Shown piece by piece: positions 9,119 to 17,686 of a stretch of 64,000 nucleotides of DNA. A model generated the notes under the pieces. The model saw only the letters and a program-made list of their open reading frames with translations, was not told the DNA's origin and did not search any database. Position numbers and translations under genes: made by a program. The stretch comes from Halovibrio variabilis (lineage in GTDB: Bacteria; Pseudomonadota; Gammaproteobacteria; Pseudomonadales; Halomonadaceae), in NCBI RefSeq assembly GCF_007991175.1, contig NZ_BJXV01000009.1, positions 62,001 through 126,000 of the forward strand, in the 5' to 3' direction. The stretch's first letter is position 1. Every line of letters starts with the position of its first letter.

Positions 9119-9687
9119 CAGCAGAACATACCCCGGTTCACCGTAACTTCAATACCTAGATCCCGAGTAGCCAATTCTTCAAGCACTCTCCTCTGAACTT
9201 GCTCCGTTGGTACGAAGATTTTAAAAAAATCAGCAACCCTGACGGTCTTTGGGGACAGGCACTCCGCCATGCAAACACTTTTACAGTCAGCGTCATTATA
9301 CTCCCGATTATCCATCAGTCCCCAATCAATCAAATCAAAGCCTTCTCGGTAATCGTAAAACCTGAACTCCTGCCTGGCCAAAGGGTGCTTTGGCAGAACT
9401 CTCCAGTTCCTGCCCATGGCAAGGGTTCGGTGCACCGTTAACAGTACGAAATCTTCATCAGGGCGATCTGTCTGTACACGCCCGTCAAAAGGATTCCGCG
9501 AAAACCAGTGAAAAGGAACATAATCATCTAGCCCATGTTCAGCACGCCCAGCCAAAATCTCTACATCAGCAACATCGTGGAACCCATTCAAAGCTGATCT
9601 CGGCTGTAGGCCGCTTTCCAAAATCGAGCCAACATTGTTCAGGCTTGTCAGATGGTAAAGCAGCTTCTGTTCCCTGATGGATGCCAT
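9118..9687 (-). CDS. Second, divergent DarT-like ADP-ribosyltransferase
   Basis: A 189-residue protein with the same fold signature as DarT but low similarity to its neighbour: LLYHLTSLNNVGSILESGL at the N-terminus, DYVPFHWFSRNPFDGRV matching [12 protein letters not shown] of darT, and a candidate catalytic glutamate in VCMAECLSPKTV. It lacks the long C-terminal extension of the neighbour and ends NRGMFC. It is first in the operon and overlaps darT by one base. The conserved His/Thr, Arg and Glu positions suggest an active enzyme rather than a relic. Its target could differ from darT, or it could modulate it; neither is shown by the sequence. The start at 9687 has only a modest ribosome site (ggggc). 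Confidence 0.8.
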   Translation of the reverse strand: MASIREQKLLYHLTSLNNVGSILESGLQPRSALNGFHDVADVEILAGRAEHGLDDYVPFHWFSRNPFDGRVQTDRPDEDFVLLTVHRTLAMGRNWRVLPKHPLARQEFRFYDYREGFDLIDWGLMDNREYNDADCKSVCMAECLSPKTVRVADFFKIFVPTEQVQRRVLEELATRDLGIEVTVNRGMFC

Positions 9688-10022
9688 GTGCGCTTGCCCC
9701 TAATTAATTAGACGATTTCAGCTGCTTGTTCTACTTCTGTTCCGATACACGCGGAGTGGGCACGTAATACATAATGATTATATGGGACTCTCAGTCGTAC
9801 CGACGAAACTATCGAAAATCTTTTAACCAGCTGTTTTATTTGAAATAAATTGATTATAATTTTTTCTCATCAATCAAATGCATACGTTAGCCTACCTGTA
9901 ACTGCTCCTCACATCGCTCAATGTTAACAGGCTTCATATAAACCCTACTCAGCCTATTCTAAAATCACCCCTTAATTGTTATATTATCACATAACATAAA
10001 CCCGTTTAGAGGTGACCTAGCA
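9688..10022. promoter_or_regulatory. Divergent darT-like/zinc-GTPase control region
   Basis: A 335-bp AT-rich gap between the toxin-antitoxin operon (leftward) and the COG0523 GTPase (rightward). It must contain both promoters. The right end holds a Zur-like operator, listed separately. A taattaatta palindrome at 9701-9710 lies 14 nt before the DarT-like start and could be an operator for the toxin operon, but it is short and may be chance. No small gene is evident. Confidence 0.5.
9976..9992. promoter_or_regulatory. Zur-like operator
   Basis: The 17-mer ttgttatattatcacat matches 15 of 17 positions of the gammaproteobacterial Zur core ATGTTATAnTATAACAT, judged by eye. It lies 30-47 nt upstream of a COG0523 GTPase, a family commonly de-repressed by Zur under zinc starvation. 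Position and family together make a zinc-responsive operator plausible; no zur gene is in the window. Confidence 0.6.
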
Positions 10023-11249
<1,227 letters not shown>

Positions 11250-11256
11250 TAGTGCG

Positions 11257-13293
11257 CTAGATGTTCTCAACGCGACCTGCATTGCCCACATACTGCGCTG
11301 CCCACTGGCGCATTTCGGGATAGGCGCGCTGCTCAAAGACCGCGAAGCCATTCAGACTGCGGGCTTTGAGCGGGTTAAAGATCGGCATGGTTAAGCCGCA
11401 CAGAAAATGCGCCAGCCGCTGCTCGTTGGGCGGCTGGCCGAACTGTTTAGTGTGGCACTCAATCAGCGGCGTAGCGTAGCGCTGAAAATCAGCAGCGGTT
11501 AACTCAGGCGAAGGCGGCGCATCCGGTAGTTTTACCGGGTTGCCGTAACACACCGAGCAGTGGCCACAGCGGCCCTGTTCGCTCTCAGGCGGTGCGTCAA
11601 ACGTATTATCGCCAAAGGTACTGTCACCAAAGTGCATGGCCAATCGCCGCGTTAGGCAACTCTCCGACTCAAACAGCGCCAACATAGCCTGGAGCCGTTC
11701 AATTTCGATACGTTCGCGATTGAGGCAGTCGTCATATAGCTTCCTTGCCAGCGTCTCAATGGCAAACGCCGGCTGACACACTTCATAGACATCGGTCATC
11801 CGCTTGCCTTCCAGGGTCAGCCAGCCCTTATCCTGAAAGTACTCAAGGGCAGTAATAACGCGGGCGCGAGAGGCGTCGATTTGCTGCGCCTGCCCCGCAC
11901 TGTGCAGGCGGTCAAAATCCACCGTTCCCCAAGTGCGTGCGATGGGAATATTGTCGACCAGCAAACGTACAAAGGCCGCCCGCTCGCCTTGAAAGCGGCC
12001 CACCAGGGCATCTGGTTCGATGTGATAGCGCAGCCGGTACTCGGCGAGAAACGCAAAGCGCGGGGCAATAATGCCGTGCATTTCCAGCCGCACCAGCAGG
12101 GTTTTCAACGGCAGCAGGCGAATATTGGTGTCGCGGGAGAGGGTATTGAGCAGTACTTCCCACTGGCGATCTGGCGCATTGCCAGCCGCCGCGATCTCTT
12201 CCAGCAGGCGGTAGATGCCAGCGTGCTCGGGGGTATCGCCGTAAACGAAGTTTTCCAGCACCCGCAGGCCATCCCGCCCGGCCATGGTCAGGCAGGTGGA
12301 AGGCAGGCCGTCACGCCCTGCCCGGCCAATCTCCTGGCTGTAGTTCTCGATGGATTTGGGCAGGTCAAAGTGCACCACATTGCGGATATCGCCCTTATCG
12401 ATGCCCATCCCAAAGGCAATGGTAGCCACAATGCAGGGCGACTCGCCGCCCATAAATTGGCGCTGAATCTCATCGCGCCGCTGGGAATCCAACCCCGCGT
12501 GATACGCCTGGGCGGCGATACCCTGGGCCGCTAATGCTTTAGCGACTCGCTCAGCGGTTTGCTGGAGGGTAACGTAAATAATCGTCGGCGCTTCGCTGCC
12601 CAGCTGCATCTGGGGTTTCAACCAATTGGCCAACTGCTGCTGGCGATCCGCCACCGCGGGTGCCACCAGCAGCTCAAGATTAGGGCGGTAGAAGCCGGTG
12701 GTAATGATGTTATCTTCCGCGATGGCAAACTTCTCGCCCATATCGGCAATCACAGTGGGCGTCGCGGTAGCGGTCAGCAGCAGTACCTGGGGAATGGCAA
12801 AATCGCGCTGGTAGTCCGGCAGTTTCAAGTAATCGGGGCGGAAGTTATGCCCCCATTCAGAAAGGCAGTGGGCTTCGTCGACCACTAATAGCGATATCTG
12901 CACCTGACGCAGAAAGTGCCGAAAACGCTCATTCTTAAGTCGCTCCACCGAAATCATCAGGATTTTCAGCTCGCCGCTTTTGGCGCGTTCCATCACATCC
13001 CGAGTCGTGTCGCGGTCTTGGGTGGAGTCGATACTCGCCGCCGCCACACCGTGGCGGGTTAGAAACGCCAGTTGATCCTGCATCAGCGCCAGCAGCGGCG
13101 ACACCACCAGCGTTAGATGCGGCAGATGCAGCGCCGGGAGCTGATAGCACAAGGATTTCCCCGCGCCGGTGGCAAAAATCGCCGCTGTAGAATGCCCCGC
13201 CAATACCCGAGACACCACCGCCTGCTGGCCGCCACGAAAGTCGTCAAAGCCGAATACGTCTTTCAGCGTTTGCTGGGGTGATGATGAGGTCAT
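11257..13293 (-). CDS. RecQ-family ATP-dependent DNA helicase
   Basis: A 678-residue superfamily 2 helicase. The Q-motif region FGFDDFRGGQQAVVSRVLAG precedes a Walker A variant ATGAGKSLCYQLPAL (Lys near 46), VVDEAHCLSEWGHNFRPDY (DExH box plus the RecQ aromatic loop), and the helicase-C motif QEIGRAGRDGLPS. Downstream is a RecQ-type zinc module with CGHCSVCYGNP (about 575-590). It is longer than E. coli RecQ and resembles the RecQ-like proteins usually annotated separately, so I give no symbol. The ATG at 13293 is preferred over a GTG two codons earlier because of ribosome-site spacing. It is convergent with the zinc GTPase, leaving 7 nt. Confidence 0.85.
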   Translation of the reverse strand: MTSSSPQQTLKDVFGFDDFRGGQQAVVSRVLAGHSTAAIFATGAGKSLCYQLPALHLPHLTLVVSPLLALMQDQLAFLTRHGVAAASIDSTQDRDTTRDVMERAKSGELKILMISVERLKNERFRHFLRQVQISLLVVDEAHCLSEWGHNFRPDYLKLPDYQRDFAIPQVLLLTATATPTVIADMGEKFAIAEDNIITTGFYRPNLELLVAPAVADRQQQLANWLKPQMQLGSEAPTIIYVTLQQTAERVAKALAAQGIAAQAYHAGLDSQRRDEIQRQFMGGESPCIVATIAFGMGIDKGDIRNVVHFDLPKSIENYSQEIGRAGRDGLPSTCLTMAGRDGLRVLENFVYGDTPEHAGIYRLLEEIAAAGNAPDRQWEVLLNTLSRDTNIRLLPLKTLLVRLEMHGIIAPRFAFLAEYRLRYHIEPDALVGRFQGERAAFVRLLVDNIPIARTWGTVDFDRLHSAGQAQQIDASRARVITALEYFQDKGWLTLEGKRMTDVYEVCQPAFAIETLARKLYDDCLNRERIEIERLQAMLALFESESCLTRRLAMHFGDSTFGDNTFDAPPESEQGRCGHCSVCYGNPVKLPDAPPSPELTAADFQRYATPLIECHTKQFGQPPNEQRLAHFLCGLTMPIFNPLKARSLNGFAVFEQRAYPEMRQWAAQYVGNAGRVENI

Positions 13294-13335
13294 AAACACT
13301 GCCTACTAAGTAATGAATAGCTACGTAGTGAAGAT

Positions 13336-13554
13336 CTAAAACGCCTTTTCCAGCGCAAAGCGCGGTTGGGTATGGCCCTCTTTGGTAATGGTTTCCGTAA
13401 ACATCTCCAGCGGGCGAACCCATAGGCCGTAGTCTCCATAGAGAGCGCGGTAGACCACTACATGCTCTTCGCTTTCGCTGTGCTGGGCGGTGCCGAGCAC
13501 TTCGTATAGGTTACCTTTGTAATGGCGGTAAATACCGGGAACGGGAGCGGTCAT
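13336..13554 (-). CDS. DUF1653 family protein
   Basis: A 72-residue protein with the DUF1653 pattern: PGIYRHYKGNLYEVLGTAQH, VVYRALYGDYGLWVRP, EMFTETI. The fold is small and beta-rich; no biochemical role is established. Its ATG overlaps the stop of tcdA by 4 nt, so it ends the truC-tcdA-DUF1653 operon and is translationally coupled. RecQ-like helicase follows after ~40 nt in the same direction and may be read through. Confidence 0.88.
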   Translation of the reverse strand: MTAPVPGIYRHYKGNLYEVLGTAQHSESEEHVVVYRALYGDYGLWVRPLEMFTETITKEGHTQPRFALEKAF

Positions 13555-14453
13555 TCATTTTCCTTTGGAGTAGCGGCTGGCTGGTTGGCTTTTTTGGCGA
13601 GTCGTTCAAGCACTTTTGAAGCAGCAACGAAGCCAAAGGTGCCGGTCAGAAAAGTGGCGGCGCCAAAACCGGAGGCGCAGTCCAGGCGCGTGGCCTCGCC
13701 ATTGCCGGGCTTTTGCAGGCATACCTCACCGTCGCTGCTGGGGTATACCAGCTGCTCGTCGGAGTAGACGCACTCCACCGAGAAACGCCGCTTGGGGTTA
13801 CGGGAGAAGCCGTAATCCCGGCGCAGCCGCGAGCGCACTTTGGATAACAACGGATCATGCTCGGTGCGGGTGAGGTCCGCTACCTGAATACGCGTGGGAT
13901 CAGTTTGCCCACCCGCCGCGCCGGTCACGGTAATCGGAATTTTACGCCGCTTGCACCAGGCGATTAGCGCAGCTTTGGCGATCACGCTGTCGATGGCATC
14001 CACCACGTGGTCGGCATCATCGGGGATGCGCTCGGCCAGATTGGTGGGCGTCACGAAGGCGGTGTCGGCAACGATCTCAATTTCGGGGGCAATCAAACGG
14101 CAGCGCTCAGCCAGCACGTCGACCTTGGGCTGGCCAATGGTGCCATTCAGCGCGTGCAACTGGCGGTTGACGTTGGAGACGCAGACGTCATCCAGGTCGA
14201 TCAGCGTCAGCTTGCCAATGCCCGAGCGCGCCAGCGCTTCCACCGTCCAGCTCCCCACCCCACCCACACCGACCACCACCACGTGGGCGTGACGAAATGC
14301 TTCGGCAGCACGTTGGCCATAGAGGCGACGAATCCCGCCAAAGCGCAACTCATAGTCGGTAGAGGCTGGGGCGTTAGAAACTGGGACGGCAGTGGCCGGC
14401 TCCACATTAGCCGTCGGTATTGGCGAGGTTGAGGACATAGCAGACTCACTCAT
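13551..14453 (-). CDS. tcdA: tRNA threonylcarbamoyladenosine dehydratase
   Basis: A 300-residue E1-like enzyme (TcdA/CsdL). It has an N-terminal variable region, then YELRFGGIRRLYG, the nucleotide loop VVVVGVGGVGSWTVEALARS (about 55-75), the segment DDVCVSNVNRQLHAL, DHVVDAIDSVIAKAALI and the C-terminal CASGFGAATFLTGTFG. TcdA cyclises t6A at tRNA position 37 to ct6A using ATP. It overlaps truC by 4 nt (ATGA) and DUF1653 by 4 nt, so all three are coupled; truC is also a tRNA modifier, which makes a coherent operon. The ~35 N-terminal residues are low complexity and poorly conserved; an internal Met at residue 6 is an alternative start. Confidence 0.92.
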   Translation of the reverse strand: MSESAMSSTSPIPTANVEPATAVPVSNAPASTDYELRFGGIRRLYGQRAAEAFRHAHVVVVGVGGVGSWTVEALARSGIGKLTLIDLDDVCVSNVNRQLHALNGTIGQPKVDVLAERCRLIAPEIEIVADTAFVTPTNLAERIPDDADHVVDAIDSVIAKAALIAWCKRRKIPITVTGAAGGQTDPTRIQVADLTRTEHDPLLSKVRSRLRRDYGFSRNPKRRFSVECVYSDEQLVYPSSDGEVCLQKPGNGEATRLDCASGFGAATFLTGTFGFVAASKVLERLAKKANQPAATPKENE

Positions 14454-15223
14454 AGTGCTTGCAGGGCTGAAGGCGTTTTTTGCGGCGGGGTGCGCACGCT
14501 ATCCAATGGCAAGTGCCCCGCCCAGCCAAGGTGTTCAAACAGCGCAATCATGGTGGCATCCAAGGCGCAGGTTAATTGTACACGCTTGGCCAGCACCGGG
14601 TGGTCAAACGCCAGGTGAGTGGCTGCCAGCAATAGCCGCGGTGCCGCCAGCTGTTCGGCAAAAAAGCGGTTGTGGACACTTTTACCGTGCTTGGCATCGC
14701 CGATAATCGGATAGCCACGACGGGAAAGGTGACGACGAATTTGGTGGCGCCTCCCGGTCAGCGGCCGCGCTTCCACCAACGAGTAGCGCGCCACTGGGTA
14801 GCGGTCGACTTGCACCGGCAATTCAACGCTATCCAGACGACGGATATCGGTCATCGCCGGCATGGCGGGCATCTCGGCTTTGGGTCGCGTACCATCTTCC
14901 TCTCGCAACGGGTAATCCAAGCGCTGATTTTCTGGGGCTTTGCCGCGTACCACCGCCAAATAGCGCTTGTCTACCTGGCGCTCGCTGAACGCTTCGCTGA
15001 GTAGCCCCGCCACTGCTGAAGAGAGCGCAAACACCATCACCCCCGAGGTGGGCCGGTCTAACCGGTGAACGGGATAGACCCGCTTGCCAATCTGGTCGCG
15101 CAGCCGCTGGAGCAGAAATTCTGTTTCGCCACGCGCTAACGCCGAGCGATGCACCAAAAGCCCGGACGGCTTATGCACCGCAACGAGGTGCTCATCCTGG
15201 TAAAGGATGTTGAGTGGCGTCAT
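14450..15223 (-). CDS. truC: tRNA pseudouridine(65) synthase TruC
   Basis: A 257-residue RluA-family pseudouridine synthase. The catalytic Asp (D56) lies in VYPVHRLDRPTSGVMVFAL; the start LNILYQDEHLVAVHKPSGLL and the motif RPLTGRRHQIRRHL are typical. Length and the internal sequence KRYLAVVRGKAPE match TruC, which isomerises U65 in some tRNAs, rather than the S4-domain RluC/D forms. A ribosome site (agggag) precedes the ATG. First gene of the truC-tcdA-DUF1653 operon. Confidence 0.85.
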   Translation of the reverse strand: MTPLNILYQDEHLVAVHKPSGLLVHRSALARGETEFLLQRLRDQIGKRVYPVHRLDRPTSGVMVFALSSAVAGLLSEAFSERQVDKRYLAVVRGKAPENQRLDYPLREEDGTRPKAEMPAMPAMTDIRRLDSVELPVQVDRYPVARYSLVEARPLTGRRHQIRRHLSRRGYPIIGDAKHGKSVHNRFFAEQLAAPRLLLAATHLAFDHPVLAKRVQLTCALDATMIALFEHLGWAGHLPLDSVRTPPQKTPSALQAL

Positions 15224-15478
15224 AACGCTCCCTGGTAAAACAGCGGCAAAACAATTGACAAAGAAAGGCCGTTATTGTCGCGGCTGGGCAGCGAGATGTC
15301 ATCCGCTCGATACGGTAATTCTCCTTCTCACCCAGCGCGCGATTTAACAAATACTGAGGTGAGTGAGATCGCACCCCATCACTCACAGGGTAAGCTGGCG
15401 CCGCAACCATTAGGCAGCTACCTTAAATGAGCAACGCTACTACACAGCGTTTCCATGGACTTGGAAGGAGAAAATGTT
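15224..15478. promoter_or_regulatory. Divergent truC/sodC intergenic region
   Basis: A 255-bp gap between divergent truC and sodC. It contains a perfect 8-bp inverted repeat (gtgagtga at 15359-15366, tcactcac at 15379-15386) with a 12-nt loop and no T-run, which could be an operator or an RNA hairpin in either leader. The sodC ribosome site aaggag is at its right end. No small gene is convincing. Confidence 0.4.
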
Positions 15479-16015
15479 ATGCGCTATTCAACACCATTGA
15501 CGGCTATTGCTGCGTCACTATTACTCGCCACTTCAGCAGCTCAAGCCAACGAAACCCTTGACGTCGAAATGCATAAAGTCAGCGCCGATGGAACCGAAGA
15601 GTCGATTGGTACCGTAGCCCTTGAGCATACGGATCACGGTTTATTACTCACGCCTTCGCTGACGGACCTTGAACCCGGCGTTCATGGCTTTCACGTGCAT
15701 CAGAACGCTAGCTGTGACCCCGCAGAGAATGACGACGGTGAAATGACCGCCGCACTTTCGGCTGGCGGGCACTATGACCCCGAAGAGACCGACACTCACC
15801 AAGGCCCTTACGGTGAAGGCCACCTAGGTGATCTTCCGGTGCTGACGGTGAATGATGATGGCGAAGCCAATCTGCCCGTCTTGGCCCCGCGCCTGAGCAT
15901 GGCAGATATGTCAGGCCGTAGCTTAATGATTCACGCAGGCGGCGATACCTACTCGGATGAGCCGCATCTTGGCGGTGGCGGCGCCCGCATGGCCTGCGGT
16001 GTCGTTGAGTCTTAA
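15479..16015 (+). CDS. sodC: Periplasmic Cu,Zn superoxide dismutase
   Basis: A 178-residue SodC. A signal peptide (MRYSTPLTAIAASLLLATSA, cleaved after AQA or nearby) exports it to the periplasm. Metal ligands are visible in HGFHVHQNASC, GGHYDPEETDTHQGP, GEGHLGDLP and the C-terminal LGGGGARMACGVVE; the two cysteines form the family's conserved disulfide. It converts superoxide to peroxide and oxygen outside the cytoplasm. The ATG at 15479 has aaggag 8 nt upstream; an earlier in-frame start would spoil the signal peptide. A strong terminator follows at 16040, so it is monocistronic. Confidence 0.95.
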   Translation: MRYSTPLTAIAASLLLATSAAQANETLDVEMHKVSADGTEESIGTVALEHTDHGLLLTPSLTDLEPGVHGFHVHQNASCDPAENDDGEMTAALSAGGHYDPEETDTHQGPYGEGHLGDLPVLTVNDDGEANLPVLAPRLSMADMSGRSLMIHAGGDTYSDEPHLGGGGARMACGVVES

Positions 16016-16039
16016 TGCCAGGTTTGCATTTCAGCGCAA

Positions 16040-16070
16040 CAAAACGGGCAGCCAAGTGGCTGCCCGTTTT
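16040..16070 (+). terminator. Rho-independent terminator after sodC
   Basis: A perfect inverted repeat, aaaacgggcagcc and ggctgcccgtttt, separated by a short aagt loop, and ending in TTTT. It lies 25 nt after the sodC stop. A-run on the left and T-run on the right mean it could work in both directions and also end the leftward bfr transcript. Confidence 0.9.
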
Positions 16071-16125
16071 GCGTTATATGATTAGCTGAACGAAACAGTT
16101 AGCTAACAATATTGGCTAAAGCGCG

Positions 16126-16608
16126 TTACTCGTCGCCAGCCATCTGCATTTGACGCTGCATGTAATTCTGAATACCCACTTTATCGATCAAACCAAGCTC
16201 GGTTTCGATATGATCGATGTGATCTTCTTCGTCGGCAAGCAAGTCACGCAGCATATCGCGAGTAACGTAATCTTTAACGCTTTCGCAGTAGGTGATCGCT
16301 TCGATGTAATCGTTGCGGCCATCGTGCTCGATTTTTAGATCGCTCTCGAGCATCTCTTTAACGTTTTCGCCGATGTACAGCTTGCCCAAGTCTTGCAGAT
16401 TGGGCACACCTTCTAGAAACAGGATACGCTCGATAATTTTATCAGCGTGCTGCATTTCTTCGATGGATTCGTCGTATTCCCATTTGGCCAGCGCTTTTAA
16501 GCCCCAATCTTTATACATTTTAGCATGCAAAAAATACTGGTTAATCGCGACCAGCTCATTGCCGAGGGCAATATTGAGATGCTGAATAACTTTTGGATCA
16601 CCTTTCAT
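16126..16608 (-). CDS. bfr: Bacterioferritin
   Basis: A 160-residue haem-containing ferritin. The di-iron ferroxidase ligands E18, E51 and H54 and the haem ligand M52 are visible ([20 protein letters not shown]), with the second half carrying [14 protein letters not shown] and [13 protein letters not shown]. Twenty-four subunits form a shell storing iron as ferric mineral. The paired ferredoxin gene bfd lies just upstream on the same strand with its own likely control. A ribosome site (aaaggtg) precedes the ATG, and a good promoter sits about 55-85 nt upstream. Confidence 0.96.
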   Translation of the reverse strand: MKGDPKVIQHLNIALGNELVAINQYFLHAKMYKDWGLKALAKWEYDESIEEMQHADKIIERILFLEGVPNLQDLGKLYIGENVKEMLESDLKIEHDGRNDYIEAITYCESVKDYVTRDMLRDLLADEEDHIDHIETELGLIDKVGIQNYMQRQMQMAGDE

Positions 16609-16662
16609 AACGTCACCTTTTCTACTGTAATGCTGATGCTTAAGCTGTCTTTAAGCTGGCTT

Positions 16663-16691
16663 TAGATAATGCGATCAAGCAGTTACGTCAA
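16663..16691 (-). promoter_or_regulatory. Predicted sigma-70 promoter of bfr
   Basis: On the minus strand TTGACG (16691-16686) and TATCTA (16668-16663) are separated by exactly 17 nt, a near-consensus sigma-70 promoter ~55 nt upstream of the bfr start. A perfect dyad lies just upstream of the -35 box, suggesting that this promoter is regulated. Confidence 0.65.
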
Positions 16692-16714
16692 TGGAGAAAT
16701 GTAGACGCACATAG

Positions 16715-16743
16715 CTATACTCCCAGCGTTCATGGGAGTATAG
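16715..16743. promoter_or_regulatory. Perfect 11-bp dyad between bfd and bfr
   Basis: ctatactccca (16715-16725) and tgggagtatag (16733-16743) form a perfect inverted repeat around a 7-nt spacer. It lies 23 bp upstream of the predicted bfr -35 box and 69 nt downstream of the bfd stop. There is no T-run on either side, so it is a poor intrinsic terminator; an operator for an activator or repressor of bfr fits better. Which regulator would bind is unknown. Confidence 0.55.
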
Positions 16744-16811
16744 ACAAAGTGACTAAAAGTTCAAGCAAATCATATATTTGCTAACGATAACCCTAACAAT
16801 AGCGATTCGCG

Positions 16812-17018
16812 TCACACCGCGTATGCAAGGCCCATATCGGCTTCTTGGCGCGCTTCCTGTAAGGCATCGCGGGTAATCGTTTTAGCAAAGCACGCGCATT
16901 TACCACACTGCGTTGCGCAGCCGGTGGCTTCACGTACCTCTCGCCAGCTGCGCGCTCCGTCGCTAACGTGCTGGCGAATCTGATGGTCGGTTACTCCCTT
17001 GCACACGCAAACGTACAT
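16812..17018 (-). CDS. bfd: Bacterioferritin-associated ferredoxin
   Basis: A 68-residue [2Fe-2S] protein of the BFD family. Cluster cysteines C4 and C6 (MYVCVCKGVTD) and C38 and C41 (CATQCGKCACFA) are in place. Bfd donates electrons to bacterioferritin to release stored iron when the cell is starved. A Fur-like site lies upstream, in line with induction by low iron, whereas bfr just downstream has its own promoter, so the two genes can be regulated oppositely. Confidence 0.93.
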   Translation of the reverse strand: MYVCVCKGVTDHQIRQHVSDGARSWREVREATGCATQCGKCACFAKTITRDALQEARQEADMGLAYAV

Positions 17019-17046
17019 GGCGACACCTCATAAAAGTCATGAGATG

Positions 17047-17070
17047 AATGTAAATGATTCGCATACATTT
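17047..17070. promoter_or_regulatory. Possible Fur box upstream of bfd
   Basis: The stretch aatgtaaatgattcgcatac followed by attt carries the aaatgattcgcat core of many gammaproteobacterial Fur sites and is partly palindromic (aaatg...catttt). It sits about 30-50 nt before bfd, a gene that Fur commonly represses. The match to the 19-mer Fur consensus is only about half of the positions, so this is tentative. Confidence 0.45.
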
Positions 17071-17176
17071 TATCAAGCAGAAATAACTCTTTTTTGTTAG
17101 CCATTCGTCTTAACAAGCAACGGCAGCACGATAAGATGTTGTCGCGACTCTACTTTTCGCCCCGCGCCCGCTGGAA

Positions 17177-17650
17177 TTATTTTTTGGGCAAAACTACCGT
17201 TTGCGTGTTGGAAGCAATATCCGGCCAGCTACGCCGTTCGGCATCAAATAACACCCATACATAGCCCAAGCCAAACGCCAGCAGCGATACCCAGGCTACC
17301 GCGCAGCGAATCAGGCACTGCTTCAAATCCAGCGAGTAGCCATCCAGCGTTTGCACCCGTAGCCGCCATGCCTGCATGCCCAGGGTCATGCCCCCCCGCG
17401 ACCAGGAGAAAACAAAAAATAGCGTGACAAAAAACACCAGCATGATGCGCAGGCTCCAGATATCGCTGGCCGTGGTGCCAATCTCTTCGGGCTGCTGGCC
17501 AAGCACATAGCGGAAAAACACCATATGGACGACGGTCACCGCGATCCAAATCGCTGTGACCAAAAAGCCGTCATACAGCATAGCGCCCAAGCGGCGGCCA
17601 AGACCGGCTGGCCATACGCTGTCCAACTGAGTAAAACGTCGTATCTTCAT
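17177..17650 (-). CDS. RDD family membrane protein
   Basis: A 157-residue inner-membrane protein with the RDD pattern: GLGRRLGAMLYDGFLVTAIW (Arg and Asp of the first helix), MVFFRYVLG, LRIMLVFFVTLFFVFSWSRG, then GMTLGMQAWRLRV and DAERRSWPDIASNT. Three to four membrane segments are evident. RDD proteins have been implicated in ion or solute movement, but the function of this type is not settled. Start follows agagag. It lies 36 nt downstream of lptG and may be the last gene of the lptF-lptG transcript. Confidence 0.85.
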   Translation of the reverse strand: MKIRRFTQLDSVWPAGLGRRLGAMLYDGFLVTAIWIAVTVVHMVFFRYVLGQQPEEIGTTASDIWSLRIMLVFFVTLFFVFSWSRGGMTLGMQAWRLRVQTLDGYSLDLKQCLIRCAVAWVSLLAFGLGYVWVLFDAERRSWPDIASNTQTVVLPKK

Positions 17651-17686
17651 AGCTCTCTCTTTTTGGCTTTTTTACGGCGAATATCG

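Noticed and set aside
9701..9710. taattaatta palindrome as an operator of the toxin operon
   Set aside because: Too short and AT-rich to distinguish from chance without comparison sequences.
11881..12534. Plus-strand frame of 217 codons inside the RecQ-like gene
   Set aside because: Shadow of a well-supported helicase on the other strand; no start context and no domain.
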